64,000 nucleotides of DNA from Gemmatimonadaceae bacterium (GTDB lineage Bacteria > Gemmatimonadota > Gemmatimonadetes > Gemmatimonadales > Gemmatimonadaceae): assembly GCA_035606695.1 (NCBI GenBank), contig DATNEW010000026.1:434001-498000 (forward strand), in the 5' to 3' direction. The notes beneath the pieces are model-generated. The model did no database searches and was not told the origin of the DNA. It saw only the letters and a list, made by a program, of their open reading frames with translations. Shown one piece after another: positions 51,378 through 59,863 of this stretch (position 1 is its first letter; the number at the start of each line of letters is the position of its first letter). A program made the position numbers and the translations under genes.

Positions 51378-51875
51378 TTATACGAAGACGCGGAGGATGA
51401 ACCCAGGGACCATGCCGCGATTCACGTATTTTTTGCGCAGGCCCTGAGGGAGAGAGCCGAAGTTCCGGATGATGCGCCGGCACTGTGGCGAGCCACAGCG
51501 GCAGCGCATGGTCCAGATGTCGTCGTCGGCGATGGTCGTCGAGTAGTCGAAGGTGATCTCGCGGCCGGCGGAAATCGCCGCGACCGCGACGAGATACAGG
51601 CGATTTCGCGCCTTGTGCACCGCGGCATTGGGCACGCACGAGTGATTGACGTATCGCGCGGGGCGATCGCCGGGGTCGAGATACGTCTCGGGCCCAAAGC
51701 GGTAGCAGTTGTCCATGAAGCTGCCGCGCCGCTTCAGGAGCTCGCGCCAATTCACGAGGCGGCCATCGATCCGCAGAATCGTGTCGCCGGCGACGAAGCG
51801 CTCCGTGGCGAAGAGGCCCAGCCCAATCCGGCTCGGCCGCACCTCGACGCCGCCGGTCGAGGTGCTCACGGCCAT
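51378..51875 (-). CDS. SET-domain protein (methyltransferase-like)
   Basis: A 165-residue minimal SET domain: IGLGLFATERFVAGDTILRI opens it, YVNHSCVPNAAV is the NHSCxPN AdoMet/lysine site, REITFDYST the ExxFDY-like motif, and CRCGSPQCRRII a post-SET-type zinc knuckle (CxCxxxxC). Bacterial SET proteins are sparse; some methylate histone-like proteins or ribosomal proteins. The ATG overlaps the preceding TGase-like gene by ten bases. Confidence 0.85.
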   Translation of the reverse strand: MAVSTSTGGVEVRPSRIGLGLFATERFVAGDTILRIDGRLVNWRELLKRRGSFMDNCYRFGPETYLDPGDRPARYVNHSCVPNAAVHKARNRLYLVAVAAISAGREITFDYSTTIADDDIWTMRCRCGSPQCRRIIRNFGSLPQGLRKKYVNRGMVPGFILRVFV

Positions 51876-52504
51876 TCGACCAGCTTGCCGGCGCGGATCT
51901 CGATGTCGTCGGCTCGGCGCAAACCGGCGATCTGCGCGCGCCCGAGCAGCTTCACGTGCCGCGAGCGGTCGAGCGCGTCCTGAATGTCCCAAAGCTCGTC
52001 CTCGCGGGTGATCCACTCCGTCCCGTGGCGGCGGAGGTCGTACGGCTCGGAATACCAGCGCAGCGTCTTGCGGCCGTCGTTCAGAAAATACTCATGAAAG
52101 AATGATACTGCCAATTCTCTAATGTCGCGATAGATCGGCTCGCGATACCGCAACACCGCGTGATTCGTCTTCGTGACGCCGCCCCAGAACCGCCCGCGGC
52201 GAAACAGCGCCACCACGTGATCGACGTCGTGGCGGTTGGTCTTGAGATCCATCACGAGCGGCGGCTGGCCGTGGAGCCAGAAGGCCAGCGCCGCCACGAG
52301 CGCGCCTTCCATGCAATGCGCCGACTTGCGGCGCAGCGTCGTCAGCGCCGACGAACAGGTCTCGCGCCCGCGCTCGTGGTTGATCGGAATCGTATCGAGA
52401 TAATCCTGGACCCGCCTCGGGCTCGAGAGCGCCCTGAGCGGCCGCAGCTCGGGCAGCGCGGCGATGCCCGCCGGAGGACGGCGACGATGCCGTACGCGCG
52501 TCAC
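51866..52504 (-). CDS. transglutaminase-like cysteine-protease-fold protein
   Basis: A 212-residue cytosolic protein from a GTG that overlaps the beta-lactamase stop (GTGA). The middle holds RRKSAHCMEGALVAALAFWL, with a Cys at the start of a helix, and about 35 residues later NRHDVDHVVALFRRGRFWGG with a His. This spacing matches the Cys/His layout of bacterial transglutaminase-like folds. The remainder (IYRDIRELAVSFFHEYF) is helical. I do not recognise a characterised family. It overlaps genes on both sides, so all three are translated together. Confidence 0.6.
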   Translation of the reverse strand: MTRVRHRRRPPAGIAALPELRPLRALSSPRRVQDYLDTIPINHERGRETCSSALTTLRRKSAHCMEGALVAALAFWLHGQPPLVMDLKTNRHDVDHVVALFRRGRFWGGVTKTNHAVLRYREPIYRDIRELAVSFFHEYFLNDGRKTLRWYSEPYDLRRHGTEWITREDELWDIQDALDRSRHVKLLGRAQIAGLRRADDIEIRAGKLVEWP

Positions 52505-53913
52505 TCCGGCGTCACGATGTACTGCTCGATCTTGCCGTCCGGCATCACGAACGTCGACACGCCGTAGTTCTTCGCGCCGCATTGCACCCGGTATCCGCGA
52601 TACGTCATTCCACCGCGCAGCGAGTACGACGTCTGCTGCACGCCCTTGATCGCACCGCACGACGCCAGGCTCGACGCAAAGTCCTTGATCGCGACGTCGC
52701 TGAAGTACGCATTGGCATTCGAGGTGAAAAGCGAACGATCGACCTGGCCGTGCATCAGTCCCGCGAAGACCGACTTCGTTTGTGCGATCGCCTTCTCGGT
52801 GGCCGGATCGGTCGTCGAGAAGAGCACATCCTCGATGCGCGACGCGATCACCGACTGCACGTCCGTCGCGAACAGATTCGCGAACACCACCACCGCCATG
52901 CGATCGTCGGGAAAGATCGCGTTCTGCGTCGAGAAGCCGGACACCTCGCCGCCATGCGAGATCATGCGGTGCCCGTTGAACGATCCAGTGTAGACCCCGA
53001 GCCCGTAACCGGTCGCGCGGCCGTCGGTGAGGATCATGCTGGTCTGCTGTGCGCGATACGACGCGGGCTTGAGAATCGACTGCTTGATCACCGAGATGTC
53101 CCAGCGCGCCAGATCGCTCGAGCTCATCGCCAGCTCGCCGGCGGCGAACATCCAGCCTCGGCCTTCCTTCGGCGCGACGCGCGGCGGACCGAGACCAAAA
53201 CGCTCGTAGCGCTCCGGATCGCCGGGGCCGAGGGCGCCTTCGTCGGTGATCATGACAGAACTCATATGCAGCGGCGTGAAGACGTGCTGGCGCAGGAAGT
53301 CGACGAGCGGCATCCCGGTCACCTTCTCGACGATGACACCCGCGATCACGTAATTCGTATTGCTGTACTGCCACTTGCTGCCGGGGTCGAAGTCGAGCGG
53401 CTTCTTCGCCCACTCGTCGAGAATCGCCTGCGCCGTCACGGGCTTGAGCATCGGCGGCATGACGTAGTCCTGCGGCCAGTAGTCCTGATAGCCCGACGTC
53501 ATCGACAGGATCTGGCGAATCGAGACTTCGTTCGCGCGCGTCAAATTCGGCAGAAACTTCGCCACCTTGTCGTCGAGCGACAGCTTTCCCTGTTCGGCAA
53601 GCAGCAGGACCGCCGTCGCCGTGATCTGCTTGCTCACCGACCCGATGCTGTAGCGCATGGAGGGCGTCGCGGGCAGCGGCGGTGAGAGCCGCGCCATCCC
53701 GTACGCGTTCGTGTACGCAATCTCCCCATCCTTCACGACGGCGATCGACACACTCGGCGCACCGCGCGCGGTCATCTCCTGCTTGACGATGCTGTCGATG
53801 CGGGCGCGCATGGCGGCGGGCAGCGTGGCCGTTGCCTGCGCGTGGACGACCCATGCCGGGCCGGCGATCAGCGCGGCCGCGAGGAGGACACCGCGGCGAA
53901 TCGAATCGGACAT
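52501..53913 (-). CDS. class C beta-lactamase-related serine hydrolase
   Basis: A 470-residue exported serine hydrolase. Signal peptide: SIRRGVLLAAALIAGPAWVV. The catalytic SxxK is SVSK in YSIGSVSKQITATAVLLLAE, the Tyr motif is YSN in WQYSNTNYVI, and the third motif HGG in HGGEVSG. A C-terminal beta-rich extension (about 370-470) follows. The family covers esterases, D-aminopeptidases and beta-lactamases, and resistance is not implied. ATG 53913 has GGGAG 5 bases upstream. It is the first gene of an overlapping three-gene set. Confidence 0.92.
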   Translation of the reverse strand: MSDSIRRGVLLAAALIAGPAWVVHAQATATLPAAMRARIDSIVKQEMTARGAPSVSIAVVKDGEIAYTNAYGMARLSPPLPATPSMRYSIGSVSKQITATAVLLLAEQGKLSLDDKVAKFLPNLTRANEVSIRQILSMTSGYQDYWPQDYVMPPMLKPVTAQAILDEWAKKPLDFDPGSKWQYSNTNYVIAGVIVEKVTGMPLVDFLRQHVFTPLHMSSVMITDEGALGPGDPERYERFGLGPPRVAPKEGRGWMFAAGELAMSSSDLARWDISVIKQSILKPASYRAQQTSMILTDGRATGYGLGVYTGSFNGHRMISHGGEVSGFSTQNAIFPDDRMAVVVFANLFATDVQSVIASRIEDVLFSTTDPATEKAIAQTKSVFAGLMHGQVDRSLFTSNANAYFSDVAIKDFASSLASCGAIKGVQQTSYSLRGGMTYRGYRVQCGAKNYGVSTFVMPDGKIEQYIVTPE

Positions 53914-53989
53914 TGAAACTCCCATGGCGGATTGCGGGCGAACAGCGACCGCCATGGAAGATATCGAATGTCCGCCACCGACACGACCG

Positions 53990-56647
53990 CTATTCGGCTC
54001 GCAGCGCTCCCGCGGGATCGACGCGCGCCGCGCGCAATCCGGGCACGAGCGACGCGATGATCGCGAGCGCGATGAGCAGCACGGTCGCGCCGATCATCAC
54101 GCTTGGATCGCGCGGCGTGACGCCGAACAGGAACGCGCCGACCAGCTTGCCGCCGATCAACGCCGCCGCGACTCCGATCGCCGCGCCGATCCCGACCGTG
54201 CGCGCGCCGTCCGCGAGCACGAGATCGAGAATGTCCCTGGTCCTGGCGCCGAGCGCGATGCGAATGCCCATCTCGTTCGTGCGCTGGCTCGCGCCGTATG
54301 CCACGACGCTGTAGATGCCGAATCCCGCGACGATGAGTGAGAGAATTCCGAACGCCGTGAACAGCGACGCACCCAGGCGCCACGGCCTCAGCTCGCGCGC
54401 CATGAGGTCGCTGAGCGCGCGAACCTCGACGCCGTCCGACGCCGGCATCAGCTCGCGGATGAGACGCTCCGCCGCGGCCCGTACTTCGCCGGCACTGTTC
54501 CCGCTCACGCGCACCTCGAGCGTCATCGGCGCGCTCTTCTGCTGCTGCAGCGGGCGATAATACATCATCGATCGTGCTTCGATGATGCGTCTCGCGTGCG
54601 CGTCGCGCGCCACGCCGACGACCGTCACGCACGGGCCGTCGCGCTTGCCGAACATCAGGCATTTGCCCAGCGGCGACTCCGCGGGCCACACCGCGTGCGC
54701 CATCGTCTCGTTGATGACCACCACCAGCGGTGCTCCCTCGCGATCGCCAGCGCCGATGCCGCGCCCCGCGACGAGCGACATTCCAGTCGCCGCGAAGAAT
54801 GATGGACCGATGGAATTCCCAGCCGGCGTGCCGAACGGCCCAATGCGCGGCAGCGAATCGCGGCCGGGCACGAAGACCTCCTGAAAGGTGATGCCCTCCA
54901 TCGGCGCGTTCGAGGAGAGCGACACGTTCGTCACGCCACGGACGCGACGTAACTGATCGACGAGCGCCGGCATGGCACGCCTCAGATCCTCGCCGTGTGC
55001 GAACGCGCCGTCCGGAAAGGACGGTTGGAGAAACAACAGTCCATTACCGTCGTAGCCCAGTGGAATCGTTTCGACGTTGTTCAAGCTGCGGAGGAACAAA
55101 CCGGCACCGACGAGCAGCACGATGCAGAGCGCCGTCTGTACGACGAGCGAGAAGCCCCGCAGCCGCGACGCGTGATACGCCGCATCACGATTGCCCGCGC
55201 GCAGCGCGTCGATCACGTTGGTGCGCAACCCATTCAGCGCGGGAAAGACGCCCACCGCCAATCCAACCACGATGCTCGTGGCGAGAATGAACATCGCGGT
55301 GCGCCATTCCACGACAGGCGTGGACCAGTGAATGCCGGGCAACATCAGGCGGCGCAGCGCGGTGCCGGCGACTTGCGCGACGACCGTCGCGACCGCGCCG
55401 CCGACGAGTGCGAGCGTCACGCTCTCCGTCGTCATTTGCATCAACAATCGTCCGTGCGAGACGCCGAGCGCGCGGCGGACGGCAAGCTCGCGGCGCCGGC
55501 GCGATGCGCGGAGCAGCAAGAGATTCACGACGTTCGCGCAGGCGATGACGAGCACGATGAGCGCAATCCACGACACCCGCTTCGCTACGATCACCTCGGC
55601 GGCAGGCTTCGCCGGTCCGAGCGCGCTCACGATCGAACCGTCAAGCACTTCGGCTCGCGGGTCGTCGGCCATGTATTGCAGGTGGACGCCGCGATAGGCG
55701 TTCGTCGCGCGACCCAGGAATGCACGCTCGTCGACGCGGGGGCTCAATCGCGCGACGACGGTCACCATGGAGCTCATGTTGGTGTACCATGGGCCGCTCG
55801 CGCCCATGAACTGTCCGATGTGCGTGTTGAGCGGAACCCAGACGTCCCCTGCATCCAGATCGAGGCCGCGGAAATGGCGCGGCGTGACGCCGACGATCGT
55901 GAACGCGCGCTGGCCGATCTTGATCTTGCGGCCCAACACGCCAACATCGCCGTTGAAGCGCGAATGCCACAACGCGTCGCTGATGACCGCGACGAACGTG
56001 GGCGTTTCGATCGCGGTCTCGTCGCCCGCAAAGAAGCGGCCGATTTGCGCGCGCATCGAGAGGACGTCGAAGTAGTTGCCCGACACTTCGGTCACACCGG
56101 CATGCATCCGTGCGCCGTCGATCTCCATCGTGGCGGAGTCCGGACCGCTCGCCGCGGCGAGTGGAACGCCCGGATTCGCGGCCGCGATGGCGCGATAGGC
56201 CGGATAGGTCACCGTGGGCCATGCCCGCGGCGCTTCACGAGGATCGCTGGAATGCGCAAGGTGATACAGCCGCCGCAGCGCGCGCGGCGCGGGGACGCCG
56301 GCGGGCGTGCGCAGGAACATCGCGTCGAAGATCGAGAACATCGCCGCGTTGACGCCCACGCCCAGCGCGAGCGTGATGACCACCGCCAGCGTGAACGCGG
56401 GCGTGCGGCGCAGCGCACGAACCGTGTACGTCAGATCCTGCCGCAGGCGATCGAGCCACCGCAGCGCCGACGTTTCTCGCGTCGCCTCGCGGTAGTAGCT
56501 CGCGTTGCCGAATTGCCGGGGCGAGGCATGACCAGCCTGCGCCTGCAGCTCGCGATGGAACTCCATCTCGCGCTGCACGTCGGATGCGTACGCTTCGCCG
56601 CGCCACAGGACGCGCAGCCGATGAATGGTGCCGTGGATGAACGACAT
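53990..56647 (-). CDS. MacB/FtsX-type ABC permease (ADOP family)
   Basis: An 885-residue orphan permease of the same kind as at 29856. The N-terminal prefix (YASDVQREMEFHRELQAQAG) is followed by FTLAVVITLALGVGVNAAMF, the large periplasmic region, a second membrane module (LIVLVIACANVVNLLLLRAS, VVGLAVGVFPALNGLR) and a last set (ASLFTAFGILSLIVAGFGIY, VMIGATVLLIALAIIASLVP). It lies 15 bases after its PadR gene and 76 bases upstream of the beta-lactamase gene on the same strand, so a PadR-permease-lactamase transcript is possible. Confidence 0.9.
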   Translation of the reverse strand: MSFIHGTIHRLRVLWRGEAYASDVQREMEFHRELQAQAGHASPRQFGNASYYREATRETSALRWLDRLRQDLTYTVRALRRTPAFTLAVVITLALGVGVNAAMFSIFDAMFLRTPAGVPAPRALRRLYHLAHSSDPREAPRAWPTVTYPAYRAIAAANPGVPLAAASGPDSATMEIDGARMHAGVTEVSGNYFDVLSMRAQIGRFFAGDETAIETPTFVAVISDALWHSRFNGDVGVLGRKIKIGQRAFTIVGVTPRHFRGLDLDAGDVWVPLNTHIGQFMGASGPWYTNMSSMVTVVARLSPRVDERAFLGRATNAYRGVHLQYMADDPRAEVLDGSIVSALGPAKPAAEVIVAKRVSWIALIVLVIACANVVNLLLLRASRRRRELAVRRALGVSHGRLLMQMTTESVTLALVGGAVATVVAQVAGTALRRLMLPGIHWSTPVVEWRTAMFILATSIVVGLAVGVFPALNGLRTNVIDALRAGNRDAAYHASRLRGFSLVVQTALCIVLLVGAGLFLRSLNNVETIPLGYDGNGLLFLQPSFPDGAFAHGEDLRRAMPALVDQLRRVRGVTNVSLSSNAPMEGITFQEVFVPGRDSLPRIGPFGTPAGNSIGPSFFAATGMSLVAGRGIGAGDREGAPLVVVINETMAHAVWPAESPLGKCLMFGKRDGPCVTVVGVARDAHARRIIEARSMMYYRPLQQQKSAPMTLEVRVSGNSAGEVRAAAERLIRELMPASDGVEVRALSDLMARELRPWRLGASLFTAFGILSLIVAGFGIYSVVAYGASQRTNEMGIRIALGARTRDILDLVLADGARTVGIGAAIGVAAALIGGKLVGAFLFGVTPRDPSVMIGATVLLIALAIIASLVPGLRAARVDPAGALRAE

Positions 56648-56662
56648 CGATGTCTCCCGGAC

Positions 56663-57010
56663 TCAGACGTGGCGCAGAATGCGAGCGATAGCTGCCGAGA
56701 CGCGATCGTATTCCTCGACGCGATCGTGGAGCTGCTTGTGGCCCGCGCGCGTGATGGTGTAGTAGCGCGCCTGGCGCTTGGTCGGCGATTCCGCCCACTT
56801 GGCGGTGACCCATCCCTGGTTGAGCAGGCGCTCGAGGGCAGGGTAGAGGGAGCCTTGCTCCACGCTCAACACGCCGTCCGAGATTTGCGCGATGTGCTGC
56901 GCGATCGCGTAGCCGTGCAGCGGGCCGAGCGTCAGCGTCCGCAGAATGAGCATGTCGAGCGTACCGACGGGCAGTGACGCGTCGGCCCTGTCCGAGCTGC
57001 GAGGGGACAT
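56663..57010 (-). CDS. PadR family repressor
   Basis: A 115-residue repressor: LPVGTLDMLILRTLTLGPLH, YAIAQHIAQI, VEQGSLYPALERLLNQGWVT and ARYYTITRAGHKQL form the standard PadR winged helix. The start ATG at 57010 follows a large dyad that spans its own promoter, so autoregulation is expected. The permease begins 15 bases after its stop. Confidence 0.92.
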   Translation of the reverse strand: MSPRSSDRADASLPVGTLDMLILRTLTLGPLHGYAIAQHIAQISDGVLSVEQGSLYPALERLLNQGWVTAKWAESPTKRQARYYTITRAGHKQLHDRVEEYDRVSAAIARILRHV

Positions 57011-57019
57011 GAATCCACT

Positions 57020-57062
57020 GGTATAGGTAGAAATCCGACATATGTCGGACTCCTACCTATAC
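57020..57062 (-). promoter_or_regulatory. 42-bp dyad operator over the PadR promoter
   Basis: GTATAGGTAG (57021-57030) and CTACCTATAC (57053-57062) form outer arms around an exact inner palindrome TCCGACATATGTCGGA (57034-57049). Both share the same centre (57041.5). On the minus strand a -35-like CCGACA (57048-57043), 17 bp and -10 TATACC (57025-57020) fall within it, about 10 bases before the PadR ATG. Two PadR dimers could bind side by side. Confidence 0.8.
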
Positions 57063-57115
57063 GACATTGCCCGCGCGCCGTCAAGATCGGGCCGGGGCGC
57101 CTCTGGCCGGGGCGC

Positions 57116-58219
57116 CTACTGATACTGGATGTACAACGGCCGCGGTCTGAGCCGCAGCAGCTCCAGCGGCGAGAGCAGCGCGTTGTTCTTCTTCGTATCG
57201 TTGTGGAAGAACAGCTTGAACCCCGTGAACTCCACCGGCTCGAGATCGATGTAGTCGCGATACGACTCGAACTTCATCCACGGCGGGCCCCACCCGTCCA
57301 TGTCCATCACGATCTGCACGCGCGGATCGATCGCGATCTGCGGCGCGTGCGAGATCATCGCCTTCGTCCACCGGTGCACCACGAGCACCTTGGGCGGCAG
57401 CTTTTTCTCCGTCACCAGCTGCTGCAACTGCTCGGCGGTCCAGTTGATGTCCTTCGCGTCGAACTGGCCGATGCGTTTCCCGGGCAGCGAACCCTCCGCG
57501 CCGTAATGCATCGAAAACTCGGCGTCCATCGCCAGGTGCACGTCGGGCCGAGACAAAAAGGGAAGGAGCCGCGGCAGCTCGCGCTGCATGGTGCTCTTGC
57601 CGACCTGAATGTCGAGGAACAGCAGCGCGTGCCGCTGCTGCGCCCACGCGTACACTTTCTCGATGAGCGCCGTGTCCATGCGCGCGCGATACATGCCGTC
57701 CTTGCCGGCACTCCCCTGCGCGACGACGGCGATGAGCTGCAACGCGGGCTGCACGGGCGTCGATGGATCGGCCGCTTGCCACGCGCGAGACGCCGTGTCG
57801 AGCTTGGCGAGCATTTCATCGACCGGATATTCGCCGAGCACGCCCATGTGCTTCGAGAGCGGATTGCCGTAGAACGCGACGATGCGATGGCTCGGCAGGA
57901 TCGATCCGGGCAGTGGTGTCGGAGGCGCAGGCCACTTCGCCATCATGCGCCGCCCGAAGGCGACGGTCGAGGCGTACGCGATGGAATCATGCTTCGATCG
58001 CCCCGCGCTCAAATGCGGAGCTGACGTGTCCGCTGCTTCGCTCGGCGCTGGCCGTGCCGTATCGCCGCGCGATGGCGCGGACGTCGCCGTGGGCACCCGG
58101 CCTCCCGCGCTGTCGACGGGAACCGTGCCCTCGGACCCGGCGCCGCGAACGGCGTCGCGTGGGGTACAGGCGCTCGAAATCACGAGGCCGAGCGCGAGCG
58201 TTGAAAGTCTCGATGGCAT
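57116..58219 (-). CDS. lipoprotein of an uncharacterised family
   Basis: A 367-residue lipoprotein: STLALGLVISSACTPRD gives a lipobox ending at SAC. A Ser/Thr/Pro-rich linker (to about 85) precedes a single domain with HRIVAFYGNPLSKHMGVLGE, LIAVVAQGSAGKD, LLFLDIQVGKSTMQRELPRL, FLSRPDVHLAMDAEFSMHYG and IVMDMDGWGPPWMKFE. The alternating strands with acidic ends look TIM-barrel-like, but no catalytic pair is certain. Unknown function; it resembles hypothetical proteins seen in other soil phyla. Confidence 0.65.
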   Translation of the reverse strand: MPSRLSTLALGLVISSACTPRDAVRGAGSEGTVPVDSAGGRVPTATSAPSRGDTARPAPSEAADTSAPHLSAGRSKHDSIAYASTVAFGRRMMAKWPAPPTPLPGSILPSHRIVAFYGNPLSKHMGVLGEYPVDEMLAKLDTASRAWQAADPSTPVQPALQLIAVVAQGSAGKDGMYRARMDTALIEKVYAWAQQRHALLFLDIQVGKSTMQRELPRLLPFLSRPDVHLAMDAEFSMHYGAEGSLPGKRIGQFDAKDINWTAEQLQQLVTEKKLPPKVLVVHRWTKAMISHAPQIAIDPRVQIVMDMDGWGPPWMKFESYRDYIDLEPVEFTGFKLFFHNDTKKNNALLSPLELLRLRPRPLYIQYQ

Positions 58220-58357
58220 GTTTGGAGTTTACACCTGTGCACCGCATGAGGGACCAGCCGAGCCATATTCTCGTTGCGGCTTCGGGCCGAGGTGATAAAC
58301 TTGTTTCTCGAGCCATTTTTGGCCGCCTGCACGGTACCCCTCCTCTCGAGATCGTTT

Positions 58358-59473
58358 ATGTCCGGAGTCCGAGTCCTCGTCGGCACGCGCAAGGGCGCGT
58401 TCATTCTCACCTCCGACGCCGCGCGCAAGAAGTGGGATATCGCCGGCCCGCACTTCGCGGGTTGGGAGATGTACCACTTGAAGGGGTCGCCGGTGAATCC
58501 GGATCGCATCTACGCATCGCAGAGCAACGCGTGGTTCGGCCAGCAGGTGCAGCGCTCGGACGATGGCGGCAAGACGTGGACGCCGGTCAACAACAAGTTC
58601 GGCTACGACGGCGTTCCCGGCACGCATCAATGGTACGACGGCACGCCGCATCCCTGGGAATTCAAGCGCGTGTGGCACTTCGAGCCGTCGCTCAGCGATG
58701 CCGACACGGTGTACGCCGGCGTCGAGGACGCCGCGCTGTTTCGTTCGAAGGATGGCGGACAGAACTGGGAGGAGCTCTCCGGTCTGCGCAAGCACACGAC
58801 GGGCTCGAAGTGGCAGCCCGGCGCGGGCGGCCTGTGTCTTCACACAATTCTCATCGATCCGACCAATCACGATCGCATGTACATCGCGATCTCCGCGGCG
58901 GGCGCGTTCCGGACCGACGACGGCGGCGTGACGTGGAAGCCGATCAATCAGGGCCTTCGCTCGCAGTACATTCCTGACCCGACGGCGGAGATCGGCCACT
59001 GCGTGCACCGGCTGGCGCAACACAAGTCGACGCCCGGCACGCTGTACATGCAAAAGCACTGGGACGTGATGCGCACCGACGATGCGGGCGAAAAGTGGCG
59101 CGAGGTGAGCGGCAATCTGCCCACCGATTTCGGCTTCGTCATCGACGTGCACGCGCATGAGCCCGAGACGATCTACGTCGTCCCCATCAAGAGCGACTCC
59201 GAGCACTACGTGCACGAGGGCAAGCTGCGCGTATATCGCAGCAAGACGGGCGGCGAAGAATGGGAGGCGCTCGACAAGGGACTGCCGCAGGAGAATTGCT
59301 ACGTGAACGTCCTGCGCGATGCGATGGCGACCGATTCGCTCGATGAATGCGGCGTTTACTTCGGCACCACGGGCGGACAGGTCTACGTCTCACCCGACAG
59401 CGGCGACAACTGGCAGGCCATCGTCCACGATTTGCCGGCGGTCTTGTCGGTCGAGGTGCAGACGCTGGCATGA
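58358..59473 (+). CDS. BNR/sialidase-like beta-propeller protein
   Basis: A 371-residue cytosolic protein. Repeated Asp-box-type motifs ([66 protein letters not shown]) mark about six blades of a sialidase/VPS10-like propeller. The opening [20 protein letters not shown] is typical. The catalytic residues of true sialidases (Arg triad, Tyr/Glu) are not recognisable, so it is more likely a binding or scaffold protein. There is no signal peptide. The stop overlaps the MoaD-like start (ATGA). Confidence 0.87.
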   Translation: MSGVRVLVGTRKGAFILTSDAARKKWDIAGPHFAGWEMYHLKGSPVNPDRIYASQSNAWFGQQVQRSDDGGKTWTPVNNKFGYDGVPGTHQWYDGTPHPWEFKRVWHFEPSLSDADTVYAGVEDAALFRSKDGGQNWEELSGLRKHTTGSKWQPGAGGLCLHTILIDPTNHDRMYIAISAAGAFRTDDGGVTWKPINQGLRSQYIPDPTAEIGHCVHRLAQHKSTPGTLYMQKHWDVMRTDDAGEKWREVSGNLPTDFGFVIDVHAHEPETIYVVPIKSDSEHYVHEGKLRVYRSKTGGEEWEALDKGLPQENCYVNVLRDAMATDSLDECGVYFGTTGGQVYVSPDSGDNWQAIVHDLPAVLSVEVQTLA

Positions 59474-59787
59474 CCGCGCACGTTCGCGTTGTGATTCCGG
59501 CGCCGCTTCGGCAGCTCGCGCGCGTCACGGGCGAGCTGCAGATCGAAGCGGCGCCTGGAAGCGATGGACGCGTCACGCAGCGCACGCTGCTCGACGCCGT
59601 CGAGGCGCGCTATCCCATGTTGCGCGGCACCATGCGCGATCACGATACCAAGAAGCGGCGTGCCTACGTCCGCTTCTATGCGTGTGAGGAAGATCTCTCG
59701 CTCGAAACGCCGGACGCGCCGCTGCCCGACGCGGTCGCCGACGGTCGTGAACCATTTCTCGTCGTCGGAGCGCTCGCCGGCGGCTGA
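59470..59787 (+). CDS. MoaD/ThiS-like ubiquitin-fold protein ending in Gly-Gly
   Basis: A 105-residue beta-grasp protein: [60 protein letters not shown], and the C-terminus VGALAGG. The Gly-Gly tail is the site adenylated and loaded with sulfur in MoaD, ThiS and related carriers. It overlaps the propeller gene by four bases. No moeB/thiF-type E1, moaE or thiG is nearby, so its partner is either encoded elsewhere or is the propeller itself. Confidence 0.8.
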   Translation: MTAHVRVVIPAPLRQLARVTGELQIEAAPGSDGRVTQRTLLDAVEARYPMLRGTMRDHDTKKRRAYVRFYACEEDLSLETPDAPLPDAVADGREPFLVVGALAGG

Positions 59788-59863
59788 GTCACGACCGGAA
59801 TCCCGACAACTCGTCAACCGCGAGCAGACAGCAGCGCAACGGGAATCATGATACACTCCGAGT

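Noticed and set aside
52501-53913. Calling this an antibiotic-resistance beta-lactamase
   Set aside because: Only fold-level motifs are seen and the family is mostly esterases and peptidases.
54995-56977. A 660-codon open frame antisense to the permease
   Set aside because: Arg/Asp/His-rich and overlapping a well-supported permease and PadR gene.
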